DNA from: an uncultured Eubacteriales bacterium
Lineage (GTDB): Bacteria > Bacillota > Clostridia > Oscillospirales > Oscillospiraceae
Length of the DNA stretch: 64,000 bases
Direction: 5' to 3'
Assembly: GCA_900315595.1 (NCBI GenBank)
Contig: OMZQ01000013.1
Span: 1-64,000, forward strand
Made by a program: the position numbers and the translations under genes. The notes beneath the pieces were generated by a model that searched no databases, was not told the origin of the DNA, and was given only the letters and a program-made list of their open reading frames with translations. Positions 42,404 through 51,608 of the stretch are shown one piece after another; within the stretch, counting starts at the first letter, position 1; every line of letters starts with the position of its first letter.

Positions 42404-42952
42404 ATGTTCTGTGAAAAATGCGGTACCCGCGTAGACGACGGTCAGCCCTTCTGCCCGAACTGCGGCAACCGTCTGGGCGCTGCTGCGCCTGCGCAAAATC
42501 CCGGCTTCAACGCGAATCCGATTCGCCCGTCTGCTGCGCCCGCCGGTTCCCTGCTCGGCAAGTTCAACGGCATGTCCGGCCTGGAAAAGATTTTCTATCC
42601 CATCGTCGGCGGCCTGCTGCTTCTGAACTTCATCCTGATCCTGCTGCCGATCTACAAGGTCTACAGCACGTCCCTCGCCATGGGCAGAGGTTATCCCTTC
42701 TGGGCGAACCTGTTTACGGTCCTGTTCACCCTGTCCATCACCTTCTTCGTTCTGGATTACTTCGACAAGTTCAGCTTCAAGTTCCTGTGGCTCTTCCTTG
42801 TGATCGTCTCCGCGCTGCTGCTGATCCTGTTTATCATTCTTTGGGCCGATTCCGAATGCAAGCTGTCCGTTGCAGGTTGGTTCTTCTTCATCCTGCAAAT
42901 CGGCCTCACCGGCTGCTCCGTCATGCTTCTGCTGTCGAAGCTCAAGAAATAA
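42404..42952 (+). CDS. Zinc-ribbon membrane protein, second paralogue
   Basis: The 182-residue product has the same N-terminal zinc ribbon as the previous gene and three or four membrane helices after a Pro/Ala linker. The upstream bases (GGAGGAAACATC) give a good ribosome binding site. Its membrane part shares little sequence with the first paralogue. A strong terminator follows. Confidence 0.8.
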   Translation: MFCEKCGTRVDDGQPFCPNCGNRLGAAAPAQNPGFNANPIRPSAAPAGSLLGKFNGMSGLEKIFYPIVGGLLLLNFILILLPIYKVYSTSLAMGRGYPFWANLFTVLFTLSITFFVLDYFDKFSFKFLWLFLVIVSALLLILFIILWADSECKLSVAGWFFFILQIGLTGCSVMLLLSKLKK

Positions 42953-42971
42953 GACTTTCGCATTTTGTTCC

Positions 42972-43010
42972 CCGGCCGGCTCCCATCGGAGCCGGCCGGA
43001 TTCTTTTTTC
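42972..43010 (+). terminator. Rho-independent terminator
   Basis: CCGGCCGGCTCC pairs with GGAGCCGGCCGG (12 bp, CATC loop), followed by ATTCTTTTTTC. It ends the zinc-ribbon pair. Confidence 0.93.
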
Positions 43011-43032
43011 TTTAAAAACGCAGCTTCGGCAG

Positions 43033-43061
43033 TTGACATTCTGCGGCAAATCGGGGATAAT
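43033..43061 (+). promoter_or_regulatory. Promoter of the YfhO gene
   Basis: TTGACA (43033-43038), 17-bp spacer, GATAAT (43056-43061). Confidence 0.75.
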
Positions 43062-43104
43062 AGACGGGACAAAACGCAGGATTCGAAAGGAGGCGGCACA
43101 GGAA

Positions 43105-45882
43105 ATGAACGAACAGCTCCGGCCCGCGCAGGTTGACACGCGCAGGCCGTTTCGCCGTCTGGTCTGGCAATATACGCTCTGCTTTGCCATCCTCACCGCC
43201 CTCTGCTTCCACTGGTTCTATCTGACCGAACGGACGATCATCTGGAAGTTTGACGGAAACGGGCAGCACTTCCCTGCCCTGCGCTGGTACGTTGCAACGC
43301 TGCGCGGCGCGATTCGCGGTCTGTTCGCCGGGGAGGGCCTCCGCATTCCGCAGTGGAGCTTTGCGCTGGGCGAGGGGAACGACGTTCTGACCTCCCTGCA
43401 CTATTACGTGCTGGGCGATCCTCTTAATCTGCTCGCTCTGCTCTGTCCGATGCGGTATCTCTACGCCGCCTACGGGCTGCTGACCCATCTGCGAATGTAT
43501 CTGGCCGGACTGGCTTTTCTCTGGCTGCTCCGCGAGACCGGCAAGAAGCCTGACCTCGGTGCTCTGATTGCCGCCTTGATTTACGTATTCGGCTACTGGG
43601 GCCTGCGGAACGCCGTTCGGCACCCCTTCTTTCTGAACCCGATGATCTATCTGCCGCTGCTGATCGGCGGCGTGGAGCGGGTCCTGCGCGGCAAGCCGAT
43701 CCAAGTTCTGGCGGGAACGGTCTGTCTGGCCGGGCTGAGCAATTTCTACTTTTTCTTCATTCAGGGCGTCCTGACAGCCCTCTATTGCCTGATCCGCCTG
43801 GTTCCCATGCTTCGCCGCGACCGGAAAACCGCTCTGCGCCTGCTGGCAAAGCTGGTCGGAGCCGCCGCCCTCGGCACGGCGATGGCTGCGGTCATCCTCG
43901 TTCCCGTCGTGCGTGCGTTTTTGAGCGACACCCGCATCGGCGCGGGAAACACCCGCCGTCTGCTCTATCCTCTGGGCTACTACGCCAAGCTGCCGGAGAT
44001 CCTCATCGGACCGACCTCGAGCTACTGGCTCTGCGTGGGAACGGCTGCGCCGTCTCTGCTCGCCTGCCTGCTTCTGGTCCAGCGGCGGAAGGGACGCGGA
44101 ACGCTTCTCTGTCTGCTGGGCCTCTGCCTGCTGTTCTGCCTGTTTCCAATTTTTGGTCAGGCGCTCAACGGCTTTTCCTATATCTCCAACCGCTGGAGCT
44201 TTGCCTTCGTTCTGGTCATCAGCTACGTCTTTGCAGACCTCTGGCCTGAGCTGAATGCCCTCGACCGCAAAACGGCCCGACGCTTGGTTATCGGCCTCGC
44301 CGCATACCTGGGGCTTGGGATCGTTCTGAACGTCCAAAATGTCTCCCTGATGTCCACCGCTCTGGTGCTGAACGCCGCCGCCCTGATCCTGGTCTGGCCC
44401 AGGCGTCGGTTCCGCGCCTTTGCGCCGTGGGTTCTCCTGATTCTGACCGCGGTGAACGTCGTCTGGAACGCCGCCTATCGATTCGACGTGTTGAAGAACA
44501 TCGATTCGAGCCAGACGGTCGCGGTCGTGGACGCAAACCGGGCCGATGAGACGGAGCTGCTCCATGCCTCGGCCGCGCCGGGCGAATGGCTCCGCTACTC
44601 CGGGCGGAAACTGACCGTCAACGCCGGTCTGAACGCGGATCTGTCCTCCACGGCCTACTATTGGTCGCTCACGAATCCCGGCGTCAGTCGCTTCCGCCGC
44701 ATGATGGGCGTCAACGAGCTGCAAACCAGCACCAGCGAGGGCTACGACGGCAGAAGCCCCCTGCTGGCCCTGTCCGCCGTGAACCGCTTCGTTGTCCCGG
44801 CGAATGACACAAACGGTCTGCCGATGGACTACGAGCCCATCCGCGGCAGCGGGAAATGGACCGTCGCTGAGAGCCGGACGACCCTGCCTCTGGGCTTCGT
44901 CTACGACGCCTGGGTCGGCGAGGAGCGGCTGGAAGACCTGTCCTTTGCCGAGCGCCAGGAGCTGCTGCTGCACGCCGCTGCGCTGGCCGAACCGGTCTCC
45001 TCGCTGCCGGAGTGGAACGGGGAGCTGGACACCGTGGAGCTGGAAACGGAGCTTTGGACGGACGATCCGGACGTTACGATCCGCGACGGGCGCTTCATCG
45101 TGACGAAGGCCGGCGCACACGCCTGTTTGCGCTTCCATGGCCTGCCGAACAGTGAGACCCTGCTGGAATGGCGGGGACTGCACTACCGCGGGACCACGAA
45201 ATACGAGCTCTATTGCGGCGGCACGGACGTGGACCCGCAGGACCGCTATTCCGCCGCGAACTACGCGGCCCTGCCCGAGGAGACACGCCGGAACCACTGG
45301 ACGAAATATCGCTACAGTCTGGCGGACGAGGACACCTTTATTACCTTCACGACCTCCGCCGGGCGGACCTCCGAGGTCAATTACTTCACGCCGGATTTCA
45401 ACTTTTACAACGGCATCCACGATTTTGCTCAGAATCTCGGCGACACTGCGGAGGCTCTGACGGAGGTTCGGATTCAATTCCGGGAGCCCGGCGTGTTTAC
45501 CTTCGACGCAATCAAGCTCTATGCCATGCCGCTGGATACGATCCGAAGCCAGGTCGCCGCGCGGCGTTCCGCCGGGCTGGAAAATCAGGTGATCGGAGAC
45601 GACTGCGTATCCGGCGAGATCACGCTGGATCGGACCGCTCTGCTCGTCTTTTCGATCCCGGTCAGCGACGGCTGGTCCGCGACGGTGGACGGCGCACCGG
45701 CTGAGCTTCACACCGCCAATCTCAAAAATATGGCCCTTCTGCTGGAGCCCGGAACGCACCGGGTCCTACTCCGATACGAGCGCCCCGCCGGGCGGCTCGG
45801 ACTGGGGATCAGTCTGGCGGCTTGGGTCCTTCTGCTGCTGCTTCTGCTCCGGGATCGGTTCCGGCGGCGCAGGCGCGGCTGA
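43105..45882 (+). CDS. YfhO-family membrane protein
   Basis: A 925-residue protein with about twelve predicted membrane helices in the first ~520 residues (for example LIAALIYVFGYWGLRNAV, NFYFFFIQGVLTALYCLI) and a large extracytoplasmic domain. A final membrane helix ends in a basic tail (LLRDRFRRRRRG). YfhO proteins are GT-C-like membrane enzymes associated with glycosylation of lipoteichoic acid in some Firmicutes. AAAGGAGG lies upstream of ATG 43105; the frame is open further upstream but this is the only site with a good ribosome binding site, after the previous terminator and promoter. The substrate here is inferred. Confidence 0.85.
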   Translation: MNEQLRPAQVDTRRPFRRLVWQYTLCFAILTALCFHWFYLTERTIIWKFDGNGQHFPALRWYVATLRGAIRGLFAGEGLRIPQWSFALGEGNDVLTSLHYYVLGDPLNLLALLCPMRYLYAAYGLLTHLRMYLAGLAFLWLLRETGKKPDLGALIAALIYVFGYWGLRNAVRHPFFLNPMIYLPLLIGGVERVLRGKPIQVLAGTVCLAGLSNFYFFFIQGVLTALYCLIRLVPMLRRDRKTALRLLAKLVGAAALGTAMAAVILVPVVRAFLSDTRIGAGNTRRLLYPLGYYAKLPEILIGPTSSYWLCVGTAAPSLLACLLLVQRRKGRGTLLCLLGLCLLFCLFPIFGQALNGFSYISNRWSFAFVLVISYVFADLWPELNALDRKTARRLVIGLAAYLGLGIVLNVQNVSLMSTALVLNAAALILVWPRRRFRAFAPWVLLILTAVNVVWNAAYRFDVLKNIDSSQTVAVVDANRADETELLHASAAPGEWLRYSGRKLTVNAGLNADLSSTAYYWSLTNPGVSRFRRMMGVNELQTSTSEGYDGRSPLLALSAVNRFVVPANDTNGLPMDYEPIRGSGKWTVAESRTTLPLGFVYDAWVGEERLEDLSFAERQELLLHAAALAEPVSSLPEWNGELDTVELETELWTDDPDVTIRDGRFIVTKAGAHACLRFHGLPNSETLLEWRGLHYRGTTKYELYCGGTDVDPQDRYSAANYAALPEETRRNHWTKYRYSLADEDTFITFTTSAGRTSEVNYFTPDFNFYNGIHDFAQNLGDTAEALTEVRIQFREPGVFTFDAIKLYAMPLDTIRSQVAARRSAGLENQVIGDDCVSGEITLDRTALLVFSIPVSDGWSATVDGAPAELHTANLKNMALLLEPGTHRVLLRYERPAGRLGLGISLAAWVLLLLLLLRDRFRRRRRG

Positions 45883-46167
45883 ATCATCTCGCACCCCGGG
45901 GACCGGCTCACGCGAGCCGGTCCTTCGTCGTAACGGTTCCGTCCATGCAAATGGGAATGATCCGCTCGCCCGTTGGGGTCTCCCGGCCCGCACGTCACGA
46001 CTCGGCGAATCGGTCATCGATACGCCCCCTCATCCGTCATCCGGCTTCCGTGAGACGCCGGATGCCACCTTCCCCCCGAGGGGGGAAGGCTCTGTCGGAG
46101 CCCCATCCGAGGGCTGAACGGTTGCCCTTTGTCCGCCCAAATTCTGAAAAAAGCCGCAGCGCACATC
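45883..46167. other. Intergenic stretch with hairpin and dispersed repeat
   Basis: No gene. GGACCGGCTC/GAGCCGGTCC (45900-45923) is a 10-bp hairpin after yfhO with a poor T run. The 79-bp dispersed repeat lies at 46013-46091. Confidence 0.6.
46013..46091. repeat. 79-bp dispersed repeat, identical to 38945-39023
   Basis: Every base matches the copy near 39 kb, in the same orientation. It contains CCGGCTTCCGTGAGACGCCGG and CCTTCCCCCCGAGGGGGGAAGG palindromes, with flanking GGATG...CATCC signals. Confidence 0.88.
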
Positions 46168-46196
46168 TTGCGAAGCACCGGGCTCTATGCTATAAT
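46168..46196 (+). promoter_or_regulatory. Promoter of the TIGR04255-like gene
   Basis: TTGCGA (46168-46173), 17-bp spacer, TATAAT (46191-46196). Confidence 0.75.
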
Positions 46197-46237
46197 AAGA
46201 AGAAAAATTATCATTCTCTGCTTCGGAGGCGAATCGT

Positions 46238-47002
46238 ATGTTTTTTGACCGCGAACGTTATCTCTATCAAAAGCCCCAGCTGATCGAGGTCATCTGTCAG
46301 CTCCGCTATCCCACGATCCTCTCCATCCCTGCCCGCGACCCCGTTGATTTTCAAGAGGCCATCCGGCAGGAGTTCCCCCAGTATAAGCGCACGGTGGAGC
46401 GCCCCGCGCCCACTCCCGGTCAGCCCGCGCAGGAGGTCGTCAACTTCCAGTTCCTGAGTGCAGACGGCCTGTGGCGGGTCAATCTGACCGCCGACTTTAT
46501 CGCCCTCGCGACGAGCGTCTATACGAAGTGGGAGGACTTTGCCGCGAAGCTGGACCGCATTCTGGCGGCCTTCATCCGCGTCTATCACCCGGCGTATTTC
46601 CATCGCGTCGGACTGCGCTACGTCAACGCCTTCTCCCGCAAGGCGCTCGGCTTGGAGGGCGTTCCCTTCCGCGAGCTGTTCCAGCCCGGCTATCTGGGCC
46701 TGCTGGCTGACGACGACGTCCGCGAGGAGAGCTTTGCCCGCTCCGGTCAGGATATCGAAATGCAGATCTCCGGCGGCTGCCGCGTCAAGATGCACGCCGG
46801 TCCCGGCATGCTCACCAAGGGCAAGGTCCAGGACCCAGAGGTCCGGTTCATTCTGGACAACGACGTTTTCCTGACCGGTCAGACCCCGATCAACCAGTGC
46901 GCTCCCGCCCTGAACACCGTTCACGTTCATGCCGACCGCATCTTTGCCGGGGCCATGACCCAGCGGCTGCATGAGGCCATGCTTCCCGGACTGCTGGACT
47001 GA
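46238..47002 (+). CDS. TIGR04255 family protein
   Basis: The 254-residue product has YQKPQLIEVICQLRYP at the start, WRVNLTADFIALATSVYTKWEDF, and FHRVGLRYVNAF, the signatures of the TIGR04255 family. This family is scattered across bacteria and sometimes found near defence genes; its function is unknown. CTTCGGAGGCGAATCGT precedes the ATG. It ends 5 bases before rsmA, so it is likely the first gene of the rsmA-radical SAM-tatD run. Confidence 0.8.
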   Translation: MFFDRERYLYQKPQLIEVICQLRYPTILSIPARDPVDFQEAIRQEFPQYKRTVERPAPTPGQPAQEVVNFQFLSADGLWRVNLTADFIALATSVYTKWEDFAAKLDRILAAFIRVYHPAYFHRVGLRYVNAFSRKALGLEGVPFRELFQPGYLGLLADDDVREESFARSGQDIEMQISGGCRVKMHAGPGMLTKGKVQDPEVRFILDNDVFLTGQTPINQCAPALNTVHVHADRIFAGAMTQRLHEAMLPGLLD

Positions 47003-47007
47003 AACCG

Positions 47008-47865
47008 ATGCTGAACTTATGCAACGTATCCGAGATGAAGGCCCTTCTGGGTGAATACGGCTTTCATTTTTCCAAGGCCAAGGGTCAGAACTTTCTGACT
47101 GCCGCCTGGGTGCCCGAACGAATCGCCGAGGAGGCGGGGGTGGATGAAACCGCCGCCGTCCTGGAGATCGGACCGGGCATCGGCGCTCTGACCCAGCAGC
47201 TCTGCCTGCGAGCGGGCAGAGTCCTTGCCGTGGAGGTGGACAACAGTCTGCGTCCGATCCTCGCCCGGACCCTGGGAGAATTTGACAATCTGGAGATCCG
47301 ATTCGCCGACGCGATGAAGCTGGACCTGGCGCAGCTGGTCGCGGAACAGTTTTCCGGCCTGCGGCCTCTGGCCTGTGCGAATCTGCCGTACTATATCACT
47401 TCCCCGGTGCTGACGAAGCTCCTGGAGAGCCGCGCCTTTGAGGCAGTGACCGTCATGGTTCAGAAGGAGGTCGCCCAGCGCATCTGCGCCGCCCCGGGCA
47501 GCGCGGACTACAGCGCGTTTTCGGTGTTCTGCCGGTATTATGCGGAGCCGGAGATCCTGTTTGAGGTCCCCCCCTCCTGCTTCCTCCCCCAGCCGAAGGT
47601 GACCTCCGCCGTTCTGACGCTGCGCGTGCGGACGGAGCCTCCCTGCGAGATCGCAGATGAGGCCATGTTCTTCCGCGTGGTCCGGGCAGCCTTCGCCCAG
47701 CGGCGGAAGACTCTCTCCAACGCCCTCGCCGCCGGCTTCCCGGAACGGACGAAGGCCGAGCTGACGGACTGCATCGTTGCCTGCGCCCACGCGCCGACGG
47801 TCCGCGGCGAGACCCTCTCCATCCCCGAATTTGCCGCCCTGGCGCGGGCAATCGCGGAGCGATAG
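47008..47865 (+). CDS. rsmA: 16S rRNA adenine dimethyltransferase
   Basis: The 285-residue product has the KsgA signature: FSKAKGQNFLTAAWV, the SAM motif LEIGPGIGALTQQL, VEVDNSL, the catalytic NLPYYITSPVLTKLL (NLPY), and QKEVAQRI. It dimethylates two adjacent adenines near the 3' end of 16S rRNA during late assembly of the small subunit. The C-terminal helical domain (PKVTSAVLTLRVR, FAQRRKTLSNALA) fits. It begins 5 bases after the TIGR04255 gene and ends 1 base before the radical SAM gene. Confidence 0.94.
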   Translation: MLNLCNVSEMKALLGEYGFHFSKAKGQNFLTAAWVPERIAEEAGVDETAAVLEIGPGIGALTQQLCLRAGRVLAVEVDNSLRPILARTLGEFDNLEIRFADAMKLDLAQLVAEQFSGLRPLACANLPYYITSPVLTKLLESRAFEAVTVMVQKEVAQRICAAPGSADYSAFSVFCRYYAEPEILFEVPPSCFLPQPKVTSAVLTLRVRTEPPCEIADEAMFFRVVRAAFAQRRKTLSNALAAGFPERTKAELTDCIVACAHAPTVRGETLSIPEFAALARAIAER

Positions 47866-47866
47866 G

Positions 47867-48760
47867 ATGCAGTGGCGGTCTGCCAATCCGTATTTCCGGG
47901 CGCGCTTCGGCTGTAAGGTCTACAAGCTCGCCCTGGACGGCGGGATGACCTGTCCAAACCGCGACGGGACGCTGGACACGCGGGGCTGTATCTTTTGCTC
48001 CGCCGGCGGAAGCGGCGATTTTGCCGAGCCGCTCTGCGGAAGCATCGAGGAGCAGCTCGACCGGGCAAAGTCCCGCGTTGCCGCCAAGGCCGGGCCGGAC
48101 GCCCGCTATATCGCCTATTTCCAGAGCTACACGAACACCTATGCCCCGGCGGAGCGGTTGGAGGCCCTGTTTGCCCCGGTACTGGCGCGGCCTGAGATCG
48201 TCGCCCTCTCGGTGGCGACCCGCCCCGACTGTCTGCCCGCTCCGGTTCTCGACCTGCTGGAGCGGCTGAACCGGGAGAAGCCGGTCTTCGTGGAGCTGGG
48301 TCTGCAAACGATTCATCCGCAGACCGCCGCATTCATTCGCCGCGGTTATGATCTGCCCGTCTTCGACCGCGCCATGCGCGAGCTGGCGGCGCGTGGGCTG
48401 GAGCCCATCGTCCACGTGATCCTCGGTCTGCCCGGAGAGGACGAGACCGATATGCTGGAGACCGTCCGCTACGTCGGCGCTTCCGGTGCGGCCGGGATCA
48501 AGCTCCAGCTCCTGCACGTGCTGGAACACACCGACCTTGCAGCGCTCTGGCGGCAGGGCAAGGTCCCGACGATGACGCTGGAGGAATACGTCGCCCTTCT
48601 GGGACGGTGCCTGCAGGTCCTTCCGCCGGAGATCGTGATCCACCGGCTGACCGGTGACGGCGCCAAGAAGGACCTGCTCGCCCCGCTCTGGACTGCCGAC
48701 AAAAAGCACGTTCTGAATTATATGAACCAATATCTGAGAGGCCTGCCCAATGTACTTTGA
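47867..48760 (+). CDS. TIGR01212-type radical SAM protein (YhcC family)
   Basis: The 297-residue product has the iron-sulfur cluster motif in GGMTCPNRDGTLDTRGCIFCSAGG (CxnCxxC layout), YIAYFQSYTNTYAP, and ELGLQTIHPQTAAFIRRGYD, all typical of YhcC/TIGR01212. A function in RNA or protein modification is suspected but not known. The ATG at 47867 follows the rsmA stop (TAGG) closely, and its stop overlaps the tatD start. Confidence 0.88.
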   Translation: MQWRSANPYFRARFGCKVYKLALDGGMTCPNRDGTLDTRGCIFCSAGGSGDFAEPLCGSIEEQLDRAKSRVAAKAGPDARYIAYFQSYTNTYAPAERLEALFAPVLARPEIVALSVATRPDCLPAPVLDLLERLNREKPVFVELGLQTIHPQTAAFIRRGYDLPVFDRAMRELAARGLEPIVHVILGLPGEDETDMLETVRYVGASGAAGIKLQLLHVLEHTDLAALWRQGKVPTMTLEEYVALLGRCLQVLPPEIVIHRLTGDGAKKDLLAPLWTADKKHVLNYMNQYLRGLPNVL

Positions 48761-49550
48761 TTCTCACGCCCATCTGGACGACCGCGCCTTCGACGCCGAC
48801 CGCGGCGAGATCTTCGACGAGCTTGCCGATCACGGCGTCGGGCGGATTCTGAATATCGGCTGCGACCTGTCCAGCAGCCTCCGCTCGATCAGTCTGGCGC
48901 ACAAATATCCCTTCGTCTGGGCTGCCGTTGGCTCACACCCGGACGACGCAGCCAGCGTCAACGACGAGCTGCTTGCCATGTATCGGCAGCTTTGCACCGA
49001 CGAGCGCGTGAAGGCCATCGGCGAGATCGGCCTGGACTACCACTACGAGGACCCGCCGCGCGAGGTTCAGCTTCCCGCCTTCCGGCGGCAGCTTGAGCTG
49101 GCGGCGGAGCTTGATCTCCCGGTCGTCGTGCATGAGCGCGAGGCCCACGCCGACGGGATGGAGCTGATCCGTCAGTTTCCCCGGGTGACCGGCGTGTTCC
49201 ACTGCTACTCCGGCTCGCTGGAGCAGGCGAAGGAGCTGGTGCGGCGGGGCTGGTATATCGGCTTCACCGGGGTCGTGACCTTCAAGAACGCCCGAAAAGC
49301 CGTGGAGGTCGCTCAGTGGATGCCCCTTGACCGCATCCTGATCGAGACCGACTGCCCCTATATGTCGCCGGAGCCCTACCGGGGCCGCCGCAACGACAGC
49401 CGCCGCGTCCCGCTGGTCGCGCAGAAAATTGCCGAGCTGCGCGGCGTCGATCCGGAGCTCGTTGAGCAGGCGACGACCGAAAACGCCAACCGTCTGTTCC
49501 GGATCGGGCAATCCGAGGGATGGGCGATTCCGCAGCAGGGACCGCATTAG
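48750..49550 (+). CDS. tatD: TatD family metal-dependent hydrolase
   Basis: The 266-residue product is a TatD-type deoxyribonuclease: DSHAHLDDRAFD (metal ligands), VGSHPDDAAS, AIGEIGLDYHYEDPPREVQ, VVVHEREAHAD, VFHCYSG, and ETDCPYMSPEPYRGRRNDS. It removes nucleotides from DNA 3' ends in DNA repair. The ATG at 48750 overlaps the end of the radical SAM gene by 11 bases. Confidence 0.94.
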   Translation: MYFDSHAHLDDRAFDADRGEIFDELADHGVGRILNIGCDLSSSLRSISLAHKYPFVWAAVGSHPDDAASVNDELLAMYRQLCTDERVKAIGEIGLDYHYEDPPREVQLPAFRRQLELAAELDLPVVVHEREAHADGMELIRQFPRVTGVFHCYSGSLEQAKELVRRGWYIGFTGVVTFKNARKAVEVAQWMPLDRILIETDCPYMSPEPYRGRRNDSRRVPLVAQKIAELRGVDPELVEQATTENANRLFRIGQSEGWAIPQQGPH

Positions 49551-49604
49551 CCTGCCAGACTCTCCCATCCAACACTGCTGAATATCTCGACAAGGAGTAA
49601 CGAT

Positions 49605-51185
49605 ATGTCCACCCTGAAAGAAGAAATCTCCCGCAGACGGACCTTTGCGATCATCTCGCACCCCGACGCGGGCAAAACGACCCTGACCGAAAAATTCCTG
49701 CTCTACGGCGGCGCGATCGCCCAGGCCGGCGTGGTCAAGGGCAAGAAAAACTCCCGCGCTGCGGTCTCCGACTGGATGGAGATCGAAAAGCAGCGCGGCA
49801 TCTCCGTCACCTCCTCCGTGATGCAGTTTCAGTACGGCGGCTTCTGCATCAACATCCTGGACACCCCGGGCCACCAGGACTTCTCCGAGGACACCTACCG
49901 CACCCTGATGGCGGCGGACTCCGCCGTGATGGTCATCGACTGCTCGAAGGGCGTGGAGGCCCAGACGCGCAAGCTCTTTAAGGTCTGCGCGATGCGGCAC
50001 ATCCCGATCTTCACCTTTATCAACAAAATGGACCGGGAATCGAAGGACCCCTTCGACCTGCTGGACGAGCTGGAGCATGAGCTTGGCATCGAGACCTGCG
50101 CGATGAACTGGCCCATCGGCTCCGGCAAGGAGTTCCGCGGCGTCTACGACCGCCAGAACAGCCAGCTCCTGCTCTTCTCCGGCATCAACGGCAAGAGCAA
50201 GGCCGAAAAGCAGGCCATCGACCTCTACGACCCGGCGGTCTCCGGGATCATCGGGGAACAAAAGCACAACCAACTGATCGAGGACGTGGAGCTGCTCTCC
50301 GCGGGTCGGGAATTTGATCTGGAGGAGGTCCGGCGCGGCAATCTCAGCCCGGTCTTCTTCGGCTCTGCTCTGACCAACTTCGGCGTGGAGCCCTTCCTGG
50401 AGGAGTTTCTGCGCATGACGCCCCCGCCGCTCTCCCGCACCGCCGACTGCGGCGTGATCGACGCCTTCTCCCCCGACTTCTCTGCCTTCGTCTTTAAGAT
50501 CCAGGCCAACATGAACAAGGCCCACCGCGACCGCCTGGCCTTTATGCGCATCTGCTCCGGCAAGTTCCAGCGCGACGCGGAATACTACCACGTCCAGGCA
50601 AACCGCAAGATGCGTCTGTCCCAGCCCCAGCAGCTTATGGCGGCGGAACGCGAGATCGTGGACGAGGCCTATGCAGGCGACATCATCGGCGTCTTCGATC
50701 CGGGCATCTTCTCGATCGGCGATACGATCACCACACCGGGGCAGAAATTCCGCTACGCCGGCATCCCGACCTTTGCCCCGGAGCATTTCTCCCGCGTCAG
50801 TCCGCGCGACACGATGAAGCGCAAGCAGTTTTTGAAGGGCACGGAGCAGATCGCTCAGGAGGGCGCGATCCAGATCTTCAAGAAGCCGGACACCGGCATG
50901 GAGGAGGTCATCGTGGGCGTCGTGGGTACGCTGCAGTTCGACGTCTTCCAGTACCGGATGAAGAACGAATACGGCGTGGACCTGCGCATGGAGGGCCTGC
51001 CCTATGAGGAGCTGCGCTTCATCCGCAGCAGCCCGGTTCCCGAAAAGGACCTGAACCTCTCCTCCGACGTCGAGCTCCTGGAGGACTACCGCGGCCGGAA
51101 GCTGCTGGTCTTCTCCTCCTATTGGGCCATCGACTTCACCGTCCGCCGCAACCCCGGTCTGGAGCTGGGCGAGACCGCAGAATAA
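49605..51185 (+). CDS. prfC: Peptide chain release factor 3
   Basis: A 526-residue translational GTPase. The GTP-binding motifs are HPDAGKTTLTEKF (G1), GISVTSS (G2), DTPGHQDF (G3), NKMDRE (G4). Switch and domain II/III features such as LGPVFFGSALTNFGV-type and GTLQFDVFQYRMKNEYG follow. RF3 releases RF1/RF2 from the ribosome after peptide release. AAGGAG precedes the ATG; a strong terminator follows. Confidence 0.95.
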   Translation: MSTLKEEISRRRTFAIISHPDAGKTTLTEKFLLYGGAIAQAGVVKGKKNSRAAVSDWMEIEKQRGISVTSSVMQFQYGGFCINILDTPGHQDFSEDTYRTLMAADSAVMVIDCSKGVEAQTRKLFKVCAMRHIPIFTFINKMDRESKDPFDLLDELEHELGIETCAMNWPIGSGKEFRGVYDRQNSQLLLFSGINGKSKAEKQAIDLYDPAVSGIIGEQKHNQLIEDVELLSAGREFDLEEVRRGNLSPVFFGSALTNFGVEPFLEEFLRMTPPPLSRTADCGVIDAFSPDFSAFVFKIQANMNKAHRDRLAFMRICSGKFQRDAEYYHVQANRKMRLSQPQQLMAAEREIVDEAYAGDIIGVFDPGIFSIGDTITTPGQKFRYAGIPTFAPEHFSRVSPRDTMKRKQFLKGTEQIAQEGAIQIFKKPDTGMEEVIVGVVGTLQFDVFQYRMKNEYGVDLRMEGLPYEELRFIRSSPVPEKDLNLSSDVELLEDYRGRKLLVFSSYWAIDFTVRRNPGLELGETAE

Positions 51186-51196
51186 CCCGAAGCTGA

Positions 51197-51238
51197 AACG
51201 ACCCCGCGCGGTTCTATGAACCACGCGGGGTCGTTGTT
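51197..51238. terminator. Rho-independent terminator
   Basis: A GC-rich stem (AACGACCCCGCG with CGCGGGGTCGTT, inner GGTT/AACC) is followed by GTTGTT. It ends prfC and faces the 58-residue gene end. Confidence 0.85.
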
Positions 51239-51247
51239 CGCGCCGGA

Positions 51248-51424
51248 TCACCGGCGGCTGCAATCGCGCTGCGAGCAGGCGCCGCAGGAGGCGCAGTTGC
51301 CGCCGCAGGCGTGCTTGCCGGCCTTATGGTCACGAATCATGCCTCGGATCACCAGAAAGCAGGCCAGGGCAATGACCGCGATCAGAACGAGATTGATCCA
51401 GTTATGCGCAAACCAGTCAGCCAT
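51248..51424 (-). CDS. FeoB-associated Cys-rich membrane protein
   Basis: The 58-residue product begins MADWFAHNWINLVLIAVIAL, a single membrane helix. It ends with CGGNCASCGACSQRDC, a five-cysteine cluster. This is the FeoB-associated Cys-rich layout; such proteins are thought to help ferrous iron uptake or keep iron reduced. GGAGG precedes the ATG. It lies downstream of feoB, but a terminator (51544-51586) and its own promoter separate it, so its expression may be independent. It is too short for typical ORF cut-offs. Confidence 0.85.
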   Translation of the reverse strand: MADWFAHNWINLVLIAVIALACFLVIRGMIRDHKAGKHACGGNCASCGACSQRDCSRR

Positions 51425-51501
51425 TTCAGGCGACCTCCTTTCCCGATCCCGCCGAAGCGGAACCGATGCGGCGTTCTTTGATAGGCTATGCCGTTTTCTG
51501 C

Positions 51502-51530
51502 ATTTTATCCAAGAAGTGCGGAAAAGTCAA
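51502..51530 (-). promoter_or_regulatory. Promoter of the FeoB-associated gene
   Basis: Minus strand: TTGACT (51530-51525), 17-bp spacer, TAAAAT (51507-51502). Confidence 0.75.
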
Positions 51531-51543
51531 GCGTCTCGTTTCC

Positions 51544-51586
51544 CTGCAGTTTGGGCTGGCTCCCTTCGGAGCCAGCCCGTTTGCAG
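51544..51586 (-). terminator. Terminator of feoB
   Basis: GGGCTGGCTCC pairs with GGAGCCAGCCC (11 bp, four-base loop), with outer CTGCA...TGCAG. It lies 23 bases after the feoB stop. Confidence 0.8.
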
Positions 51587-51608
51587 GAGTATAGGGATCG
51601 GATCGTCC

